Assembly: GCA_038206395.1 (NCBI GenBank)
Contig: JBBRAX010000005.1
Location: forward strand, 124,001 to 188,000
Source of the DNA: JAGSPQ01 sp038206395
GTDB lineage: Bacteria; Myxococcota; Myxococcia; Myxococcales; Myxococcaceae
Direction: 5' to 3'
Length of the DNA: 64,000 nt
Shown: positions 59,727 to 64,000 of the stretch, piece by piece
Layout: each line of letters opens with the position of its first letter
How positions within the stretch are numbered: the stretch's first letter is position 1
Translations under genes and position numbers: made by a program
Notes under the pieces: generated by a model
The model's input: only the letters and a program-made list of their open reading frames with translations
The model's database searches: none
Told to the model about the DNA's origin: nothing

Positions 59727-61792
59727 CAGTCGACCTTCTCGGGCGGAGGCGGCGGCAGGGGAATGTCGGCCAGCTGCGACGGCCCCGCATCGACGACGGT
59801 CGGAGCCGCCAGCTGCGGCAGCTCGGGCGGCGGCAGCTCTGTTGGCGGAGCGACCGGCACGATCGGCGACGGCTTCACCACCGGCGCGGGCCCCTGCCAA
59901 CCGGGGCCGAAGGCGTTGCCGTCTGACTTCTTGAGATCGAAGTACTTCTGAATCACCGCCGCCGCTGCCGGCGCTGCCTCGCGACCGCCGAAGCCGCTGT
60001 GCTCGTTGAGCACCACCACCGCCACCTCGGGATCCGACGCGGGAGCGAAAGCCGCGAACCACGCGTGGTCGCGCTCGAGGTACGGCAGCTGTTCCTTCTT
60101 CAAGCGCACGGCGCCCAGCCGCACCACCTGCGCCGTGCCCGTCTTGCCGGCGACCACCACGTCCTTCAGGCGCGCGCGGCTCGCCGTCCCTCCCGGCTCG
60201 TTGACCACGGCGGTAAACGCGTCGACGATCAGCTGGTGCTCTTCGACGCTCATCTCGATCTGCCGCACGAGCTTCGGAGTGAACTCTTCGAGCGTCTCAC
60301 CCGACGCCGATTCCACCCGCCGCACCACCTGCGGGGTGAACACCTTGCCGCCGTTGCCGAGCGCCGAATACATCACCGCCAGCTGCAGCGGTGTGACGTT
60401 GACGTCGCCCTGGCCGATTGACGTGTTGAGCACCATGCCCTTGGTGTAGCCGCCGGGCGTGACCCGGTTGTGATACGCCGTGTCGGGGATGATGCCGGCC
60501 ACTTCGGCGGCGATGTTGAGACCGGTCACCGCGCCGAGGCCGAGCTCGCGGGCTTCCTTCGCGATCGGCTCGATGCCGATCACATCGCCCATGCGGTAGA
60601 AGTAGACGTCGCAGCTCATGTGCAGCGCCTTGCGTGCGTCCACCGGCCCGTGGCCACGGTCGAGGTCGCAGCGCCAGGTGCGGTTGCCCAGCCGGTAGCC
60701 ACCGGGGCAGTTGACGCTGGTGTGCGGCGTGAAGGCGCCCGAGTGAAGCCCCGCCAGCAGGGTAATCGGCTTGAACGTCGAGCCAGGGTGGTAGTGCTCG
60801 GCCACCGCGCGGAACACCATCGGCTGAAGTGGATCCTTCTGAAGCTTCGCCAGCTGCTGCGCCGAGACGCGGCCCGTCAGCATGTTCGGGTCGAACGATG
60901 GCCGCGACACCATCGCGAGGATGAAGCCCGTTCTCGGGTCGAGCACCACGATGCTGCCGGCCACTCCAGGGAACACGCGCTCGGCCTCGGCCTGCAGCCG
61001 GCCGTCGATGCTGAGCACCACGTTGTTGCCGGGGCGCGGAATCACCTCAGCCCCCTTGTCGACGATGATGTTGCCGTTCTCGCGCATCACCTCACCGCGC
61101 GCGTTCACGACTTCCTTCCGCAGCCCGTCTTGCCCGCGCAGCGTGTTCTCGAAGCTTCGTTCGACGCCGCGCCGGCCGATGTAGTCGCCCAGGGCGTACG
61201 GCGTGCGCTCGGCCTTTTTGGCGTTGAGGCTCGTCAGCTCTTCCTGCGTGACCTCGTTCATGTAGCCGAGCGCGTGGGCGAGCGCGTCGTGAATCGGGTA
61301 GTTGCGGTGCGGCACCGGCTCGAGGTCCACCCCGGGCAGCAGATGCAGCCGCGCGTTGATGCGATCGACCTCGTTTCGGTCGAGGTCCACCTGCACCACC
61401 ATCGGCTGGTAGCGCTGCGGCCCGTGCGCCGCCTTGAGTCGGCTTTCGATGGTGGTCAGGGCCAGCTCGTCCCAGCTCAAGATGTCGGCCAGCTGGGGCA
61501 GGACCTCGGCGACGCACTTGAGGCAAAATGCCGGGGTGATCGAGACGTCGAAAGACGGCCGGCTGTCGACCAGCACTTCCCCGCGGCGGTCTTTGATCAA
61601 CCCGCGCGGCGCTCGAACGCGAACGTCTTTGAACTGGTTGTCCGTCGAGAGCGCCAGGAACTCGTCGTACCGCACCACCATGAGGCGGTAGAGGTTGAGC
61701 GCGAGAATGAACAAGCCCAGCAGGAAGAAGGCACCCAGCCAGAGGAAGCGCGTGCGCAGCTCGCGGCCTTCGGTGTTTCTTCCCAGCTCCAC
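59726..61792 (-). CDS. mrdA: Penicillin-binding protein 2 (class B transpeptidase)
   Basis: 688 residues from a GTG at 61792 overlapping the mreD stop (TAGTG). A single N-terminal membrane segment (FLWLGAFFLLGLFILALNLY) is followed by the pedestal domain and the transpeptidase domain with HPGSTFKP (catalytic Ser338, Lys341), SCDVYFY (SxN-type motif written SCD as is usual in PBP2) and VAGKTGTAQ. The last 70 residues are Pro-rich (PPTELPPPELPQL), an extension not found in E. coli PBP2. Cys90 and Cys93 (CLKC) in the pedestal are unusual. It cross-links peptidoglycan during elongation. Confidence 0.95.
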   Translation of the reverse strand: MELGRNTEGRELRTRFLWLGAFFLLGLFILALNLYRLMVVRYDEFLALSTDNQFKDVRVRAPRGLIKDRRGEVLVDSRPSFDVSITPAFCLKCVAEVLPQLADILSWDELALTTIESRLKAAHGPQRYQPMVVQVDLDRNEVDRINARLHLLPGVDLEPVPHRNYPIHDALAHALGYMNEVTQEELTSLNAKKAERTPYALGDYIGRRGVERSFENTLRGQDGLRKEVVNARGEVMRENGNIIVDKGAEVIPRPGNNVVLSIDGRLQAEAERVFPGVAGSIVVLDPRTGFILAMVSRPSFDPNMLTGRVSAQQLAKLQKDPLQPMVFRAVAEHYHPGSTFKPITLLAGLHSGAFTPHTSVNCPGGYRLGNRTWRCDLDRGHGPVDARKALHMSCDVYFYRMGDVIGIEPIAKEARELGLGAVTGLNIAAEVAGIIPDTAYHNRVTPGGYTKGMVLNTSIGQGDVNVTPLQLAVMYSALGNGGKVFTPQVVRRVESASGETLEEFTPKLVRQIEMSVEEHQLIVDAFTAVVNEPGGTASRARLKDVVVAGKTGTAQVVRLGAVRLKKEQLPYLERDHAWFAAFAPASDPEVAVVVLNEHSGFGGREAAPAAAAVIQKYFDLKKSDGNAFGPGWQGPAPVVKPSPIVPVAPPTELPPPELPQLAAPTVVDAGPSQLADIPLPPPPPEKVD

Positions 61793-62298
61793 TACAGCAG
61801 CACTCCCGTCGCAGGCCGGTCATGCCCTGGGTCGAGCTTCATCAGCAGTGGCCACAAGAGCAGCCCGGTCAACGTCGAGAGCGCGATCTGCAGCGGCACG
61901 CCCGACAAGGTGGCCACCGCTCCGCCGCCGTTCAGCGAGGTGAGCCACGAAAAGAAGACGGCGAGCAGGGCGTGGCCGAAGGTGGCGGCTCCGGTGAGCG
62001 CCGCGTAGACGACCCGCGCCCGCGCATCGACGAAGGACGCGAGCAGCCGCACGAGCAGGAACACGAGCACGGCGAGGAAGGGATACAGGCCCGTCGGCCG
62101 GCCGGTGAAGACGTCGAGCAGGTAGCCGATGCCAAACGAAGTGACGGCCCCCTCGAGCGTGTTGGCGCGCAGCCCGAGAAAGACGACCAGCGCCAACGTC
62201 ACGTCGATGCGAATCACCGAGAAGCCGAACACCTTCACCGCCACCGACTCGAGGCACAGCATCGCCAGCGACAGCACCAGCATCACCACCATTCTCAT
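61792..62298 (-). CDS. mreD: Rod-shape-determining protein MreD
   Basis: 168 residues with five or six hydrophobic segments (MLVLSLAMLCLESVAVKVFG, VTLALVVFLGLRANTLEGAV, GIGYLLDVFTGRPTGLYPF). The GYLLDVFTGxPxGLYPF pattern is typical of MreD. The ATG at 62298 overlaps the mreC stop (ATGA). It is an inner-membrane elongasome component that interacts with MreC and PBP2. Confidence 0.9.
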   Translation of the reverse strand: MRMVVMLVLSLAMLCLESVAVKVFGFSVIRIDVTLALVVFLGLRANTLEGAVTSFGIGYLLDVFTGRPTGLYPFLAVLVFLLVRLLASFVDARARVVYAALTGAATFGHALLAVFFSWLTSLNGGGAVATLSGVPLQIALSTLTGLLLWPLLMKLDPGHDRPATGVLL

Positions 62299-63149
62299 GG
62301 CCGCCCCTTCGTCGCGGGCAGCAACGCCTGCACGGGTTGCGGCACGACGAGCACTTCTTCGACCCGGCGCAAGTTGACCGAAGGCACCACGCTGGCCGAG
62401 AGGAACATGCCGCCCGACACGCGCTTCACGTCGTCGATCTTTCCAATCACCAGCCCTTGAGGAAACACGCCGTCGGTGCCCGAGGTGATCACCAGGTCGC
62501 CTTCGAGCACGTCATCGCCGCGACCCGCGTTCTCGAGCGCCAGCGACTTGCCGTCACCCACGCCCACCGCCGTCGCACGCACGCGCGACCGCTGCAGCGT
62601 CACGCCAATCTTGCTCTGCGGGTCCGATACCAGCATCACTTCCGCGCTGCCTCCCACCGACGACACGACCTGGCCGACCACGCCCTCGGGCGTGACCACC
62701 GGCATGCCTTTACGCACCGCGTCGTCTTCACCGCGGTTGATGCGCATCGAGAGGAAGTGAGGTGACAGGTTGATGCCAATGACGCGCGCCGCCACCTCGA
62801 GCTCAGGCGTCGTGTCGACGTAGCCGAGCATCGCCTTCAAGCGCGCGTTCGTGCCTTCTGCTTCCTTCAAAGCGTGAAGCTCGGCGCGCGTCTCGGAAAG
62901 CTCGGTGCGGCACGACAGTGCTTCTTCGTGCGAGCCGCGCAGGGCGAGGTAACCCGACACACCGCCCCCCACCCCGTTCGTGATCGAGGTCAGCGCGTCT
63001 TGAATCGGAGCGGCGACCCACAACACCGCCCTGTCGACGAAGTTCGGATCGCGGCCCCGGTGTCCGGATGAAAGGTACGTCACCATGGGGTAGAGCAGCA
63101 GCGCGGCGACAATCAGCACGTCGCGGTAGCGCTTGAGCAGGGAGAACAT
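62295..63149 (-). CDS. mreC: Rod-shape-determining protein MreC
   Basis: 284 residues. A short cytoplasmic start and one membrane segment (VLIVAALLLYPMVTYL) are followed by a coiled-coil (ALSCRTELSETRAELHALKE) and the double beta-barrel domain: VIGINLSPHFLSMRINRG, GMPVVTPEGVVGQVV, VMLVSDPQSKIGVTL and GDLVITSGTDGVFPQGL. These are standard MreC features. It spans the periplasm and controls PBP2 activity. Usually mreB precedes it, but here the divergent chaperone gene lies upstream, 52 bases away. Confidence 0.93.
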   Translation of the reverse strand: MFSLLKRYRDVLIVAALLLYPMVTYLSSGHRGRDPNFVDRAVLWVAAPIQDALTSITNGVGGGVSGYLALRGSHEEALSCRTELSETRAELHALKEAEGTNARLKAMLGYVDTTPELEVAARVIGINLSPHFLSMRINRGEDDAVRKGMPVVTPEGVVGQVVSSVGGSAEVMLVSDPQSKIGVTLQRSRVRATAVGVGDGKSLALENAGRGDDVLEGDLVITSGTDGVFPQGLVIGKIDDVKRVSGGMFLSASVVPSVNLRRVEEVLVVPQPVQALLPATKGRP

Positions 63150-63201
63150 CAGATCCCTTGCATGTTCAGTGGGCAGATCCTACAGGTCAAGTCCACAACC
63201 C

Positions 63202-64000
63202 ATGGCAAATCCCGTCGATTCCAAGCGGCTGTTCTCTTACGTCTTCATCTTTGTCCTCGCGCTGCTGTTCGCGGTGCAGTGGGGCCCCGGCTCCAAGGGC
63301 TGCACGGCCGGCACCCCCGAGACCAAGTCAGACATCGCCGCGACCGTGAACGGCAAAGAGATTCCGACCAAAGAGTTCAGCCAGGCGTACTCGAACGAGC
63401 TCAACAACTTCCGTTCGCAGGGCATGACCGCCGAGCTTGCCCGCCAGTTCGGCCTGCCCCGCCAGGTCATCGACCGCCTCGTCAACTTCGAGCTGCTCGC
63501 CCAGGCTGCCGAAGCCCGCGGCATCTCGGCGTCGGACAACGAGGTCCTCGACCAGCTGAAGAAGAACCCGAACTTCCAGAAGGAAGGCGCGTTCGACCAC
63601 GAGGTCTACAAGCAGGTGCTTCACGACTACTTCCGCCAGACCCCGGTCATCTTCGAGGCCGATCTGCGCCGCCGCATGGCCGCCGCCAAGATGCTCGACC
63701 TGGTCGAGTCGGGCGCGGTCGTGAGTGAGGACGAAGTGAAGGCGCGCTACCTGAAGGACGGCAACAAGGCGAAGGCGACCTTCGTGCGCTTCACCCCCCA
63801 GATGTTCGCAGGCAAGGTGCTGCCGTCGAAGGACAGCGACATCGCCGCCTGGGCGAAGGACCACGAGAAGGAAATCGGCGAGTACTACACCGCCAACGCG
63901 CTCAGCTACTCGCAGCCCGAGCGCGTGCGCGTTCGCCAGATCCTGATTCGCGCCAACCGGGAAGACAGCGAAGAGAAGCGCAAGGAAGCGCAGGCGAAGA
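63202..64000 (+). CDS. PpiD/SurA-like periplasmic chaperone, N-terminal part (cut by window edge)
   Basis: 266 residues are visible and the frame is open at the window end. One N-terminal membrane anchor (LFSYVFIFVLALLFAVQWG) is followed by a SurA-N-like helical chaperone domain: DIAATVNGKEIPTKEFSQAY (cut here), FGLPRQVIDRLVNFELLAQA and AFDHEVYKQVLHDYFRQTP. The last visible part (SQPERVRVRQILIRANREDS) begins a parvulin-type prolyl isomerase domain. Anchored chaperones of this kind help outer-membrane and secreted proteins as they leave the Sec channel. The ATG at 63202 has no strong ribosome site. It is divergent from mreC. Confidence 0.88.
   Translation, partial: MANPVDSKRLFSYVFIFVLALLFAVQWGPGSKGCTAGTPETKSDIAATVNGKEIPTKEFSQAYSNELNNFRSQGMTAELARQFGLPRQVIDRLVNFELLAQAAEARGISASDNEVLDQLKKNPNFQKEGAFDHEVYKQVLHDYFRQTPVIFEADLRRRMAAAKMLDLVESGAVVSEDEVKARYLKDGNKAKATFVRFTPQMFAGKVLPSKDSDIAAWAKDHEKEIGEYYTANALSYSQPERVRVRQILIRANREDSEEKRKEAQAK

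Overview
The window comes from a high-GC chromosome, most likely of a member of the Myxococcota. Pointers are the many secreted lipoproteins with Cys/Asp-Ala-Gly-rich or Gly-rich stretches, an RCC1-repeat lipoprotein, a C-terminal tail of the MYXO-CTERM kind (GCGC, hydrophobic segment, RRRR) on the protein ending at 49094, and eukaryote-like lipid enzymes. Starts and stops are often overlapped as ATGA, GTGA, TTGA or TGATG, so many neighbours look translationally coupled. No rRNA, tRNA or CRISPR array was seen.

1-8.8 kb (+ strand): the 3' part of a SNF2/RapA-like helicase, a 1362-residue multi-pass membrane protein, then a sphingosine-1-phosphate-lyase-like PLP enzyme, a TetR regulator and a frameshifted CxxCH lipoprotein. 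A 112-bp nested inverted repeat separates this from the next, convergent operon. 8.9-15.2 kb (- strand): a six-gene operon whose genes abut or overlap, encoding an alkyl-DHAP-synthase-like flavoprotein, a short GlcE-like flavoprotein, a GlcF-like Fe-S protein, a diacylglycerol/sphingoid-kinase-family enzyme, a 4HBT thioesterase and an RCC1 lipoprotein. A NAPE-PLD-like hydrolase follows on the other strand. Together 6.2-16.6 kb reads as a eukaryote-style lipid-remodelling neighbourhood.

16.6-36.3 kb: a Gly-rich lipoprotein, an HTH-receiver regulator, a SRPBCC-epimerase fusion, aspS, a HExxH lipoprotein with an outer-membrane partner, three tandem paralogous lipoproteins of about 1,100 residues with Ig-like, nidogen-like and lamin-tail-like parts, and recJ.

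36.3-41.1 kb is an accessory zone with a Wzy/WaaL-like membrane protein and gene debris: a PIN-toxin tail, a Rossmann-protein start, a universal-stress-protein tail, a P-type ATPase fragment and a decayed IS91-family transposase. 41.2-46.2 kb holds an acyl-CoA carboxyltransferase, a SufS-like protein that has lost its PLP lysine, an MFS carrier and a TetR gene with an AT-rich palindromic upstream region.

46.4-50.7 kb again carries decayed genes: a pentameric ligand-gated channel with a frameshift, a beta-barrel protein without a signal peptide, and an Ada-AlkA gene with two deletions beside an intact ogt. 50.7-55.7 kb encodes secreted or envelope proteins, including a CpaB/RcpC-VWA fusion lipoprotein and a goose-lysozyme, peptidoglycan-binding and Cys/His-domain protein. 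55.7-63.1 kb (- strand) holds a fatty-acyl-CoA ligase and the rod-shape cluster mreC-mreD-mrdA-rodA ending in a phosphoglycolate-phosphatase-like gene; mreB is not present. A PpiD-like chaperone gene runs off the right end. Broken reading frames could be genuine decay or assembly error; the sequence alone cannot separate these, although the larger internal losses favour real deletion.
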